Assembly: GCA_022478985.1 (NCBI GenBank)
Contig: JAKSZP010002702.1
Coordinates: 168,949-232,948 of the forward strand
Direction: 5' to 3'
Length of the DNA stretch: 64,000 nt
DNA from: Massospora cicadina
Taxonomy: Eukaryota > Entomophthoromycota > Entomophthoromycetes > Entomophthorales > Entomophthoraceae
Shown here: piece after piece, positions 44,000 to 55,599 of the stretch
How positions within the stretch are numbered: position 1 is the stretch's first letter
How the letters are laid out: the number at the start of each line of letters is the position of its first letter
Notes under the pieces: model-generated
Databases searched by the model: none
What the model was told of the DNA's origin: nothing
What the model saw: the letters and a program-made list of their open reading frames with translations, nothing else
Program-made: the position numbers and the translations under genes

Positions 44000-45494
44000 A
44001 CGAAGAATTAGTAGCTGAGGAGCTAAAAGAAGATAAGGTAGTTCTGAGACCAGCAAGGGAAAGTAAATGAGAATATTCCAGAGGATTCTACAGAGTATGA
44101 CTCCACATTGCCTGTTAGTTTCCCACGGGATTTGAAGGTATAGGGATCTTGATGCTCTATGTTCATAAGGATATAGCCCTTATCTCAGGTAACCATAGTA
44201 GTAATAACAGCCAGATTTCTTGAGGAATCAGCAATAGAGCTTGTCTTTAATCATCTTTTAATTAATATCTACCTATTTTCTGAATAAGGTAAGCCAAGGA
44301 GGATGACTCCAGTATAATAGGAAATAGCTGTTCCAACTGTCTGAAAGAGACTACAGGTTGGGATAGGAGCCTAGAGTCTAATATGACAACAGAGGGTTAT
44401 ATCTAAAGTAAGATGAATGCTATGAATCAAACGAGATAGATTACAAACCCCCTCTTGTTTTAATGGCAAAAGCGAGAGGTCTTATAGAGCGTGGTGTAGG
44501 GCTAGTGGTGAAAAGACCCACACAAATGATTGAGTTTTAAGTCACACCTGTCGCTGAGCCCACTGCCAGTTCTAAACAGTAATTTGTCAACTCAGAGGGA
44601 GGATATTCAATTAACTAGGTTTGAAGTGTCCATGACAGCCAAATTCATATTTGGTTAGGTCACAATGGGATCAGAGAATTGATGAGATTTAGGATTAGCA
44701 AGAAAGGTTCCCCATGAATGCACAACTGAGGCAAATTTTAAGCTCTAGTATCTTAAATTCATCAATATAGTTAGGTTTGTTGCTGAAAAAGATATGACTA
44801 GGTTAGACGCGATAATGGTGTAAGTAACAGATTAGGAGGCGGGAGGATCATCCAATATGCTAAGGGAGGCACCAGTATTATCTAGAGATTAGTGGAGGAG
44901 GGCCGTTTTCAACTGTCTGAGCGATTCTAGTTTTAAGCCTTTTTTGAAGACAGGCGCATGTACGGTCAGTAGTGAGGTCTACTTAAGACAGATAGACAAA
45001 TTTTTTACAATCCTCAAAGGTAGTGGGAGGGAATTCGCAGGGCTTGATAAAAGAATCCAAAGCGGGTGAGAATCAAGAAGGGTCTTATGGTCTTACTTGA
45101 GGCGAGTAACCACAGGTAAGCTCCCTCAGAGATCTCATGAAGAAGAAGTTAGGAGAGAAAATATCAGCTAACTCCTTACCCTGGGATTTATGATGATCCT
45201 CTATAATAGACAGCTTGTTAAACAACTCTTTTAATTTTGAGTCCCAAGAGGGATTTAGGGATAAATGAGTAGTGACAGGTAAAGCATACTGTATTGGGTT
45301 TTTGTGGGGGAGCTGGGCAATAAACTCAGCGCACCCTTTTATGAAGGCAAAGACAAAGCTGGGATGGAGATAACAGTACCAACCAAGTGAGCAGTTGCAA
45401 AAGGGGTCAACTCTTAGAGAACTGGCTAACTCTAGCAACCCAACAGGAAGAAAAACTCAAAAAATAAGTCTAAGCTCTAATAAGATAAATTCAA
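44000..45494 (-). pseudogene. Gag region of G
   Basis: Placed by position. The 117-codon open stretch 45085-45438 contains SWDSKLKELFNKLS and may be the N-terminal part of Gag. No CCHC knuckle was recognised. Confidence 0.4.
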
Positions 45495-46286
45495 TGAAAA
45501 TGGAGTGTAGGTGGTTGTTGAGGTTAACGTTCTAGGGAAAGCTACCAGAAAAGGGCAAATTGGGAATGCTGCAAGAAGCAACATCCTAAGGTAACTCCAT
45601 TATGTTTCCAGATAAATTTCTAACTTCAAACACACACCAAACTGACCCATAGCATTAGAAAAGGAATTCTACTATGGGCTGAGTAATTTTAAGTAGGAAT
45701 AAGGTGGATACTGGTTAAAAGGGAGCCATGTTATCAGCAGAATAAGTCACAGTGTCAGTGCCAGTTTTGTATTCTTAATAGGGCTGGATTAGAACCTCAA
45801 ACTAAGGCCAACCATCACGATAAAGTTTTCAACAAAGTTTTATTTAGAAATACTTCAAACATGGGAGGCTTAAGCATGAAATAACTTTGAATTTTATCTA
45901 ATATTTACATATCTGAGAAAAGTAAAAAGATTCTCTGCTGTGAAACTAATATATAGTGAAAGTTTGTAAGGATTGAACAATTTAAAAAATGATCTGAGCT
46001 TTATTATTTTTTGTTTTTCAACAGGATTAAAATTTTACAAACTTGGCTGAACTTAGTTATCTTGCACCTAGTGCTTTTTCAGTTTTTAAACCAATTCTCT
46101 CCATTTTTCAGCCTTTTTTGCACCATTATCTTAAGGCCTGACAGGTAAAACAAGAACCTTTTTGGTCAATGACCTTAAATCAATCACTAGTGTCTCTAAT
46201 GGGTTCTTATCTTAAATTCAGTAGCTTCAGAGGCTTAGCATTGTAAGTGCAGTCTACCTCAGGCAAAAATGTCACTAACTGTGACA
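45495..46286 (-). repeat. 5' LTR of G
   Basis: Homologous to 39080-39868. Plus-strand ends are TGAAAATGG and GTGACA (TG...CA). Confidence 0.8.
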
Positions 46287-47875
46287 GTTTATGGGGAACA
46301 TAATTCATCCTAGTCTGCCACTTCGGCCAGGGTATCATGATCTCTCCATATTACCCATCTGTCCAGGGAGAAAGAGAAGATTTAAGGGCTTTGTGATTTT
46401 TGGTAGCACCCAGTTTAACCCAGTCAAAGATAAGAATCATATTGGCTCTGTTATATATATATGGTATTTATTTTCAAGGGGGCTGGACCAATCTGTGCTC
46501 CAATTAATGTCATCCTCTAGTGTCCAGTCCTGGAAGGTCCCCCATTCCACTTCCTTCTCATTTATCCATCCAGCTTTGATCAAATTGGATGCTGTAGCAT
46601 ACAATATTTGTGTATACAGCCAGTGTAAGTCTTCATTAGCCATAAATTGGATGCAATCTATGGCAGAGTCTACTTGGCAGAAGGTGATGTTGTACCATTC
46701 AAGCGCCATATCAGCAGCGATAGTATGATGCCATTAGTCTGATATCATCAAAACGTTAGAAAATCTCTTTATGTATATTAATATCTGCTAGTGATTATTA
46801 GAGCTTTTTACAAAATGCGCCATTTTGGCAGAAATACCTGCATTTTTGTACTCTGTGGCTTTGTGAAGGTCAATGCCAGATTCAAGCAAGGCTTTAGTGC
46901 AAGTGGGCTTGAGGTCCTCATGGAGAGCTGCTTCCACTATGTAGTTGTTGATGGCCAGCTTCACCCATTTGATGGAATCCTTGGTACAGATAAATGATGC
47001 CTTGAAGAAAACGAACATCTCAATCTGAATCTGAGTATTGAGTCATTCTTTGAAGGGATGGTATAAACCTTATGTCCACATCATATGGCAGCTTTGTAGG
47101 GGTTATTACCTTTGTGATCCATTGAATGGATGTAGAGTTTGGTAATTGCAATGCTTCACATTTTTATTATCAATTGGTGATGCCTTTGTGTGCAAGCTTG
47201 TCTTTTTTAGACAGGATTACACTCTATGTGCGCTTTGTGGGAAACGTTGTCAGCTGTTGCATGGGACATTTCAGAAGATTAGTTTTTATTCACCAAAACT
47301 TTTAGTTTTTTTTGCCAATTGCTTTTGGATATCTGATGATTTGGATTTATATCTGGAGGCGATGGTAACTTTTGTTGGGGTATCGGACCAAAGAGCTGAC
47401 TATTATATTTGTTGGATTCAGTTGGTGGTGGGTCAATTCCTGTTAGAGTTTATCAAAAATTACCCTCAATCTGCACCAATCTATCTTTGGAAAGTTGAGC
47501 GAAGGCAGGTCCCTTCATGGGCGTAGAATAGCCAGGTTTTGCTTCTATGGCGAGAAATGCTCTTACAGGAATCTTCTTGACAGTATTTCCAGAATTTAGA
47601 AGCAATTATGGGTCAAATTCTTTTGGGGAACAATTACAGATAGCACTTTGTTGGCTTCTTCTAGGGGTATCCTAGGTGCAGTGGGCTTTGACTCCACTGT
47701 AACAGTGTCTGCCTTTTATCACATCTGGGTGGTGAATTGATCAATAGGGTTTGTACCTCAAAAGTTGTTTCAGAAATTTTTTGTCCTCGTTGGTTGCAAG
47801 AATTGATTTTGAGTTGTTTGATTCAATTGGACATCATCATCAATGGCTCAGAAGCTATTTTAGCAGATAGTCCTC
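46287..47875 (-). pseudogene. Unknown minus-strand gene relic between G and F
   Basis: The open stretches 47018-46788 and 46709-46437 are in the same frame, separated by only two stops (about 46785 and 46737), giving roughly 190 codons. Peptides include FKASFICTKDSIKWVKLAIN, LLESGIDLHKATEYKNAG, CQVDSAIDCIQFMANEDL and EVEWGTFQDWTLEDDINW. Upstream pieces in other frames (EANKVLSVIVPQKN near 47650) extend coding-like sequence to about 47870. There are no retroelement motifs. It may belong to the same layer (J) as 38326-39079 and 20190-21253. Overlapping plus-strand stretches (46291-46728, 47146-47526) are considered shadows. Confidence 0.45.
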
Positions 47876-48596
47876 TGTTGGACATTAGCCCTCTCAACTT
47901 TGGGAGAAGATGTTTTGGTGAGAATAGCCATAATTATTAGATAAGAAATCACCTAACTCTCAATGAAACAATTTGACTTGGAGTAATCATTTTACTCCTT
48001 GCCCTCAATTGACCAGGGCATATTGAGCTGCCCTTGTCACTTACAACCCTTGGCAGAATATCCCACCTAAGTTGGATGGTTGTTAAAGCCCTAACACTAA
48101 TTCTATGTGTTTTCTATAATGAATCCACACTCCTTTATAGGTTTGAGGGGGTTGCAAAGGGTGAAGAAATTTTATCCTTCAATCAAGAGCTAGAGCAGAT
48201 GGGGATTGGCCACAATGAGATTAACTCTGATGCAAATGATTGGGTATGATATATAAAATCTTTCCTAGTGGTTTTATCCTACCTACGATGGACCAATCAC
48301 ATTGTTAAAACCAGATGAAGTAAAACGACTCTCTCAACTCTGATTGTCCAGATTGTTAAACTGTCTAAGTCGTGCCACTCTGCCTATATCAAAACATTCT
48401 TTAATTAACCCACTATTAGCCTTTAACGACCCTAAATACCAGGGGAAGGCTATGTAATAAAGTGTTATTTTTCACTCCCAAACAGCAACTTGAAAAATTA
48501 TAATATACTATTTATGGGTCTATATATTGCAATTCCGCCCATTTAGTTGGCAAAAATTAAATAAAAACCAAAATTTTGTGGAAATTCTGCTAAATA
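47876..48596 (+). repeat. 5' LTR of F
   Basis: The first roughly 200 bases align with 53007-53208 (shared GAGTAATCATTTTACTCC and GGGCATATTGAGCTGCC). The right end is estimated from a TGGCACCTGC word at 48598 that could be the PBS; it differs from the PBS shared by A-D and E1. Confidence 0.6.
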
Positions 48597-49620
48597 TTGG
48601 CACCTGCTAGCATTAGCAAGGAGGATTGCCACATAATGGTGCTCAACACAGGGGGCCTGTACACCACCGATTTACAACTAAAAATGGAGGCTGTCAAAGT
48701 GTGTAACCCTCATATCCTTCCACTTTACAACGCATCAAGAGTAAAAGCCTTTGAAAAGCAACTAGCTAGCGCTTTATCCAATCTTAAAGAGCATGAACAG
48801 CGCCCCTTAAACCCCTTTTTAAAAGACAAACTCACCCCCGGTGAGAGGAGCATTGCTTCATTCATATATGTCTATGAATATGTAATGCAAGGCGCGTCTG
48901 ACAAATAGAAAATTAAACACATCCTTCCTTGCTTAAGTTGACTGGACAAGAGATGATTGATCCTCATTTGGACACTCTGTATACCTGGTCAGAAGTTAAG
49001 GAAGCTCTTTTAGCCTAATTTGGTTTTAATCAGAGTCTAAACATGGAAAAAGAGGCTTTATGCGCCTTAGCATATATGAAGGCGAACTTACTACTGCCTT
49101 TGCTGATCGTTTTTACCTCACCGTCCAGAGGTAGTCAACGTCTGACATGCTAACCCTTGATGATGCTATCGCAGCATTGTTAACTTTGTTCGCTTATTGA
49201 CCTTCTCTAGCCAGGCATATCATTCCATTGAATTGCAGCTTCAAGAACGGTTATGACATAAAAGAGGCTTTAATAGACGCTCTGATATTCATACTTATTT
49301 GACAACCAATGAAGCTGTGGTAAAGCTCCAAGTTCTAACCACTGAGGATCTTTCTCCTGTAGGACAGTGCGGGTGGCCCCAACGACCACAAGGCCCTCTT
49401 ATGCCTATCCACCCAATGAAACCTGCTCCTTCAGTGCGACTCAAACCAGATATCCTTCCTCCTGTAGGTTTGAGACCTTTAAGGCAGTTCATACCATTAT
49501 AACACACAAGCTCTTTAATGCTGATATGCCTTTCCATACAGCCAAGCTGGAAGTCGCGCACCCTAAAGGTAACCACTGCAATAAGGAAGGGCTTGCTGGA
49601 AAATGTATGGTCAGAGGATA
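48597..49620 (+). pseudogene. Gag relic of F
   Basis: The first 103-codon stretch has NPHILPLYNASRVKAFEKQL and LKEHEQRPLNPFLKDKLTPG, then, after a stop, TLYTWSEVKEALLA-FGFNQ and YMKANLL. An alternative frame there reads GELTTAFADRF, the Gag capsid core pattern (W-x-x-x-K-x-x-L-x-x-x-F ... F-x-x-R-F). A Pro-rich tail follows at 49350-49500. No CCHC knuckle was recognised. Confidence 0.55.
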
Positions 49621-49768
49621 GCTACAAAACCTTATGTGCCTAACTCCCTTAACTCAATTGTACCACTGCCTTTTGTTTAGAATAGCCTGGGGACAAACTT
49701 GAGGAGGTTACAAAGATGTTGTTATACTACGTGCTGGGAGTACTTGCTGAAGTGGAGTCCCTGATTAA

Positions 49769-50640
49769 TTGAATGCTGGAGCAGCAGAAGAGACCAACAT
49801 AACTGAGGAAACGTACCTCAACCAAGTTCTAGGGTGTCTTGAGGTTATTTACACTTCCAGCGATGCCAATCAGTCCTTGGCTGGCTTGATTAGACCTCTT
49901 CAGCAGGTCCATACCATGAGATCCATCCTGGAAAAATACCCTGAAACTGCTCGCAAACTATCCTCCACCTTTTGGATCACGGAGGTATTGGCTCTGTCTC
50001 CTAACTTTAAGGGTGCACTCACTAAGGTGGAATGATTATTCAGAAAGTCTGGATGATGACCATCCTGGATACTGGCTCCCTGGTGAACATAATCTTCTCA
50101 AAGGTGATCAAAAAGATCAAGCTGGCGCCTGACTTGTAGTACAATTAAGAATTTGGAACCGTCAGCCCAAACAACACCCTTGTCATTGGGGTGTACTCTT
50201 CCCTTACCATTCAAATTGGGAATTCTATCTTTTTTTAGTACTAGATTGGGAATTCTATCCTATTGGCCCCAACAGTGGCCTTGTACAACAACGCCTATGA
50301 TATGCTCATAGGTATTCGGTTTATTTTTTTATTATGAGGAAATAATTAACACGAATCAAGGTTTTCTCTCGTTACTCAACTATGAAGTCCATATTAGTTT
50401 TATCCAATAAAACTCCAGCAAGAACGAAATTCTTCCCTGGTTAAATACCCATTTTCCGCTTTTCCTTTGCATTATACCACTTCTGGGTGCAATACAAAGA
50501 AATTGCCCAATTTGGTGGATGCTAGGGATGGTATTCCTTTCTATGATGCAGACGAGATACTGATTGAGCCTGGTGAACAATGAGTGATTGACAAAAAGAT
50601 CACGCTTCATATTCCACACCACTATTTTTGCATATAATAA
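49769..50640 (+). pseudogene. Gag end and protease relic of F
   Basis: Open 49769-50035 (YLNQVLGCLEVIYTSSDAN, STFWITEVLALSPNFKGALT) aligns with E at 63640-63270 (YLYQVLRFLEVIDTASDVD, STLQLKEVLALPPNLGGTLT). After a frameshift, TILDTGSLVNIIFSKVIKK (about 50063-50120) is an intact retropepsin DTG motif. This shows E and F are the same family. Confidence 0.75.
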
Positions 50641-50655
50641 GTCAAGAGGGCGTTA

Positions 50656-50940
50656 AGGGGAGGATACCCAAGTGGTATAGTAGGGACCTCTACTGCTGCC
50701 TCCCTGAGTTCAATTCCAGTACTGGAACTTTGGGTAGGGGACAATTATGACTTTGTTGGCATTGCACACCAATGCCCCAAACTGAGATAGCGAATAGCAA
50801 AGGCGGTCCATGGAGTTCCTGGCCTATCATACACTGCGCGTGGAGGTTTTCAGGATTTTATCCTCCTTTCCCATTCATTTGATTTCCCTTAATTGGTGCG
50901 GTATCATCCCCAGGTTGGCCCACCTTGAATAAAATATAAA
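50656..50940 (+). mobile_element. tRNA-derived SINE, copy 3
   Basis: Plus-strand copy with tRNA-like head: A-box region TACCCAAGTGG (50665-50675), B-box region AGTTCAATTCC (about 50707-50717), body ending TTGGCCCACCTTGAATAAAAT. A 17-bp target duplication with two mismatches flanks it (50639-50655 and 50941-50957, AAGTC..GAGGGCGTTA). Inserted in F between PR and RT. Confidence 0.9.
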
Positions 50941-50957
50941 AAGTCTTGAGGGCGTTA

Positions 50958-52010
50958 GCCCCTTAGAGCCTCAGTTATAGCTTGATATACTAGACTAGCC
51001 TACCAGAGACAAATTACTATCCTGTTGGGAAACCTATCCTTCATTGACTTGGTTGTAGGACAACACCAGGAAATTGGCAGAGGCTTATTGGTCCCAGTAG
51101 AGAACATAAACGTATCCACTTCATTGGCTCTATGATGGGTATGGGCTTGTCCACTGATAACCTGTTAAATACCTTACCCAATGTCCATATTTCAGATGAG
51201 CTGACCCTAGATGAGCTGTAAAAGGTTCATACTCTATTGAAAGTTTATAGTGATATATTCTCCAAATTAGATATTAACTATGGCCACATGAAGGACTTGA
51301 GCCACTCTATTGATGGGTGACGCCCGTCCCATTCAGTCAAAACCTTTTTAAAAGTCAAAGATGGAAAAACAGCAGATGGGGACTGAGCTCAAGCAGTTAC
51401 TAGACTTGGAGTTACTGGTTCCATCTCAAATCCCTTGGTCTTCTCCTCTCATGCTAATTAAAAAGAATAACAGTGTGGATCATCCTATATCCTACTTTAG
51501 AAAGATGCTGTCTTTGGCGGAGTGCAACTTCAGCGTCACGTAGAATGAGTGCCTTGCCATTTTATTAGCTGTGAATCACTGCCACCTTTTCCTGTATGGA
51601 ACTACCTTCACTGTGGTTACTGACCATGCTTCTTTAAATGGTTACAGAACATGAAGGATCCTACTGGCCGGTTAGTGCGCTGGTCTTTAAAGCTCCAGAA
51701 TTATTACATGAATATTGAACACTGTGCTGGAACCATCTACATGAATGTTGACGGGGTAACTAAACTGCCAATCCTTCATTTGGATAATAGCGAGGCGGAG
51801 AGGTTATATGACCTCTTGATGCCCCCCAATGACTGGAAAGATGATTAGCCTGTCCAACAAATGTTACCCTGGCACTCCCACAACACCAAAATGGAGAGCG
51901 GGAAGTTTTTTAAGCAGATGGGCAAAGTGGTTGCTTTATCTACAGCCCTCAGAACGTGTACCTGCTATCCTGGAAGCTCACTCTCTCTAGTTCATGGGGA
52001 GCAAAGAAAG
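50958..52010 (+). pseudogene. Pre-RT, truncated RT and RNase H of F
   Basis: Pre-RT QEIGRGLLVPVENINVST aligns with E (QEIRRGMLIPLEEIKQVH). From 51361 TELKQLLDLELLVPSQIPWS with LMLIKKNNS is the RT N-terminus. Within a few codons the sequence jumps to ISYFRKMLSLAECNFSVT and NECLAILLAVNHCHLFLYG (RNase H), then VVTDHAS and MKDPTGRLVRWSLKLQNYY. The RT palm with the YxDD box and most of RNase H are therefore deleted. The 51651-51848 stretch ends with VDGVTKLPILHL. Confidence 0.75.
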
Positions 52011-53006
52011 CCTATGAGTGTATTAGGAAGCGGATCATTGGGAAAAATCATGGAAACTATTGTTAAAGTTTTGGAAACCTGACTCATCTGTATGTAGAAG
52101 TCTAGTCTTTAAGAATAGATACCAACATCAACCAACTACTCCCAACAACCTTTCCATTACACCAACTAGATGTGGTAAGTCCCCTCCCACAGACTACCAG
52201 TGGGAACAGATATATCCTAGTGTGCATTGACCATTTTACTATGTGGATTTAAGCCGTAGCTTTCCAAGCACAAATTGCCAAAGCCATTGCAACGTTCTTA
52301 CATCAAAATATTTTCACTCGCCATGACTGTCCCCAAGTACTACTCTGCAACAATGGTAAGAACTTCACCTCGAGAGTAGTCAAGACCTTGGCTACCTCCA
52401 TGGGAGCCAACAACTCTTCTTAGCCCCGTATAATTCTTCTACCAAAGGGACCGTGAAGAGAGCCAATTAGAACCTTGGTCTCAATTTTGCAAAAAATGGT
52501 ATCTTCAGATCCAACTCACTTGGATCGATTCCTACCCAGTGCTCTTATGGCCTAACGTATTAGTTATTACTGGATCTTGAATATGTCCCCAGTCCGTGTT
52601 TTGTATGGGAGAGAACCAAGGATACCCGCCCTTTTAGATAAGGATGACTTCTCTTATAGTGGTGAGGAACCTGAAAAGCCATGAGAAGATTAACTCTTTG
52701 AATCATCTAGCTCCAATCTGAGGCCATGACCAATTTAGCTAAAACTGTGATTAAAGGATAGGCTGCCAATGAGATCTGGGTACTCCTACCTACTTTCCAA
52801 GTGTCTGATCTGGTTCTGTATTAACTTAACTGTATCTCTCCTAGAAGTGGTAAGATTAAGTCAATCTGTGAAGGCCCTCTTATCATCAAATACAATAGAG
52901 GTGCTGAGTATTCTATTAAATCCTTAACTACAGGGATTATCATCAATAAGGTACATGGCCATTTCCTAAGGACCTATTATCCCCTCAATATTCTTGAGGA
53001 GGGTGA
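52011..53006 (+). pseudogene. Integrase relic of F and polypurine tract
   Basis: KNRYQHQPTTPNN near 52110 aligns with the E integrase (KNRYQYQPTKPQQ). LFLAPYNSSTKGTVKRAN near 52410-52470 is the S-T-x-G-x-x-x-R-A-N region, with the catalytic Glu changed to Lys. CEGPLIIKYNRGAEYSIKS (about 52865-52925) with INKVHGHFLRTYY is a GPY/F-type C-terminus. It ends at the GAGGAGGGTGA purine tract. Confidence 0.65.
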
Positions 53007-53208
53007 TGTCAGACACTTATCCTCTTGACTTTGATAGAATATATTTTTGGGTGAGAATAGTCTGAATTATAATTACAAAAAAGACTAACACTTGGTAAAA
53101 CGATTCAACTTGGAGTAATCATTTTACTCCTCGCTTTTATTGACTAGGGCATATTGAGCTGCCTTTGTCACTCCTGATCATCAGCAGAATACCCCACCTG
53201 AGTTGGAG
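53007..53208 (+). repeat. 3' LTR of F, truncated by insertion of E
   Basis: Aligns with the first about 200 bases of 47876-48596 up to CCCACCTGAGTTGGA. Alignment stops where TGTTGGATTTTTGG starts. Confidence 0.7.
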
Positions 53209-53813
53209 ATGTTGGATTTTTGGCGTTAAATAGGATTGCTGGTGATTTTTGACTTTAAACTCAACAATTTATGAAGGGGTCTTTTCACCATTTATACAAA
53301 ATGACATAAAATATGAATACTAAAAAGTTTGAGTTTTATAGCTTTTATTAGTGATATCAGCGGGGTAAAGAAAACGAACCCTCTTAATAAGTTGATACTT
53401 AGTAATTAAAGTGTTGAGGCGTGAAGTTCAGATAGCTTAGTAACATCCAAATTAGGGAATATTGAAATTTTGGCCTATCAGAGCTCAGAAATATCACTTT
53501 CTTTGGTAAGATGGCCAATGGAGGGCAGGTAAAATAAGTCAATGCAGTAAGGTTTTGATGCAATTCACCCAATCAGTGGGCTGGAAAAATTTAGCACTTG
53601 GTTGGACCCCCTCCACTCTATAAAAGGAGCTGGTCTCCAAGGTGTAAGCTGTACTAAAGTGGAAGTGGCCTGAAGAGAAGTTTTCAATGAACTTTTTAAA
53701 AGGGCCAAATGATTTGGTTAAATCCAATCGCCTGAACTCATTTTACTTGCCCGATTATTATTAAAAGTGTTACCCCAATTTGAGTGGTTCCACTGAGAAT
53801 TGACCAGGGTCTT

Positions 53814-54312
53814 TTTTATAAAATCGGCGGAATTTTAATATATGCCATAAGGGATTTTGCACAGGGTTTGGCCCACTGAGCAATAGGACCAATGATATGA
53901 TGATTGTTGCCCTTTGAAACAACAAAATAAACTACTTTAATAATATGGAGCACTTGCTCCCCACTATATTCTTTATTTAATATATCAAACACAGCGGCCT
54001 TTTGTTATTTCGCTCTTCTTAGCTTCTTCACCACAGCCTTTTTTAATCATCTCATCTTGTCTATATTGTAGCAACTTCAGATGCTTACTGCTTCCATGGC
54101 TTAGTAATTCAATTCTCCGCATCTCATTGGTTCCAGAAATTCTTCATTTGTTAATTTCACAATCGCCTAATTTGATGCGATTTGCCAACAACCCAATATC
54201 GCCTTATCTTGTAGCACTCAAATAACCATTACTCATATTAAACTTGGCAGATTCTATCCATTCTGCCATAACAAATTAGGGCTTATCGTCCATTCATATT
54301 GGAATTTCACCA
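53814..54312 (-). repeat. 3' LTR of D
   Basis: Aligns along its whole length with 59254-59751. The purine tract 54313-54327 (minus CAAAGGGGAGGGTAA) borders it. Confidence 0.9.
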
Positions 54313-55420
54313 TTACCCTCCCCTTTGACTGGACGATAAGGCTCCTATTGCTTATACACCCAGAGGAACTTTGCATGCACTTGTTTAATGATCCGACTGC
54401 TATCAGGGTCCTTAATAGTATAGGCGTCCACACCTTCAACTCAATAACTTCAAATGGCCTAATCCAGATACTGGCCAACTTATGCTTCCAGCTGAACCCA
54501 TGTTGGTCATGGAAAAGAACCATATCACCTTCCTTGAACTTGCCAACCCGCTATGATGTACCTGATTGGTGGCCTGATTCCTAATCTTCTTATCTAAGCT
54601 GAAGGAATATGCTTTGGTTTGCAATTTGATCAGAATGTTTGTGAGGTTAGTCAAATAGCGATGGTGTTCCACTCTGCCAGTGTCTTCCACACACAAATAA
54701 AGTAGTGCCAGAAGATCTGGGTGTCAGTCATATAGTAGTTGGAAAAGACTCTTCCCCGTGGTGGAATGGCAACTGATGTTATAGGCGAACACAGAAGTGG
54801 AAAGGAGGGAGGTCCAATCAGAAGGTCAAGCCATTACTAATTTTTGTAGAATGTTCACCAGAGTCCCATTCACCCGTTCAACCATTCCATTAGATGTGGG
54901 GTGGTATGGGGTCATTAGCACCCCGCGGATACCCATAAGCTCATCCAGTTTGGGGAGGATGTGTGAGGTGAAGTTTGTTCCATTATCGGTGAGAATAAAC
55001 TGAGGGCATCCATGTCGCTGAATAATGCACTCCATCACAAACTTGGCCACTGAAACTTCCCCCAAATCTCATATCACCCTTGCTTTGACCCACCAGGTCA
55101 AGTGGTCAAGAGTCACAAGGATGTACTTACACCAGTTGGCTCCTGTTGGCAAGGGACCAATGACATCAAGGGAAACCGTGTGCCAAGCAAAATGTGGTTT
55201 CCCTACCCGGTATGAAGTCTTACAGCGGAATGGCTTCTCCACTTGGCACTGATGGCAACAGAAAATAGTTTCGAGCACATTGAAGCTCATGCTTTCTCAA
55301 TAGTACCAAGGGCGCAGCAACTCCTTAGTCTTATGCACCCCGCCATGTCTGACTGCCTTGTGCGTGCTCATAATGATTCCCAGCTGTGCTGAAGGTCACG
55401 GAAAATTCACCGTTGAATCG
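54254..55420 (-). pseudogene. Integrase relic of D
   Basis: Zinc-binding part near 55250-55380 (HKAVRHGG, CHQCQVE). Core: VSLDVIGPLPTG (first Asp), HGCPQFILTDNGTNF (second Asp), SNGMVERVNGTLVNIL (Glu), so the DDE triad is intact across 55290-54826. The C-terminal module near 54520-54430 reads KLASIWIRPFEVIE (GPY/F-like). Frame changes occur between the core pieces and the tail. No chromodomain is seen, unlike G. Confidence 0.85.
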
Positions 55421-55599
55421 CCAATCCACTTGTACAGTTCCCCATTCCATTGGAAGGTATTTGTTCGCATCTCAAATAAATGCTTTGATCACTTGGGGCA
55501 GTTCATCGTCATATTTTCCGCTGAGCATCTTAACATACATCATGTCGCTGAGGTCTGCCGTCACTGCAACAGTTGGCAATTAAGATAAACAGTCAGCAC

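Larger units (their letters stand above)
39080..46286 (-). mobile_element. G: chromovirus (Ty3/gypsy with chromodomain), minus strand
   Basis: LTRs 39080-39868 and 45495-46286 (about 790 bp each) with a 4-of-5 target duplication GTTAA (39075-39079) and GTTTA (46287-46291). Internal order on the minus strand is gag, PR, RT, RNase H, IN, chromodomain. The RNase H DHKAL motif, the QxERVNQ integrase motif and the chromodomain separate it from the other elements here. It does not carry the PBS shared by A-D and E1. All frames are broken. Confidence 0.8.
47876..53208 (+). mobile_element. F: Ty3/gypsy element, same family as E, with RT deletion and a SINE
   Basis: 5' LTR from 47876 (TGTTGGACATTAGCC), gag, PR, pre-RT (with SINE), a truncated RT/RNase H, IN, PPT (52996-53006, GAGGAGGGTGA). 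The 3' LTR starts at 53007 (TGTCAGACACTTATCC). The two LTRs align only to about 53208, where TGTTGGATTTTTGG begins an unrelated sequence, read as element E inserted in the F LTR. The rest of the F LTR should lie beyond the window. Confidence 0.75.

Noticed and set aside
46291..46728. 145-codon plus-strand open stretch
   Set aside because: The opposite strand has a more protein-like and longer combined frame (46437-47018). The plus-strand translation shows no motif.
50656..50735. Possible functional tRNA gene at the SINE head
   Set aside because: The cloverleaf is imperfect, three dispersed copies carry the same non-tRNA body, and target duplications flank them, so it is a SINE head.
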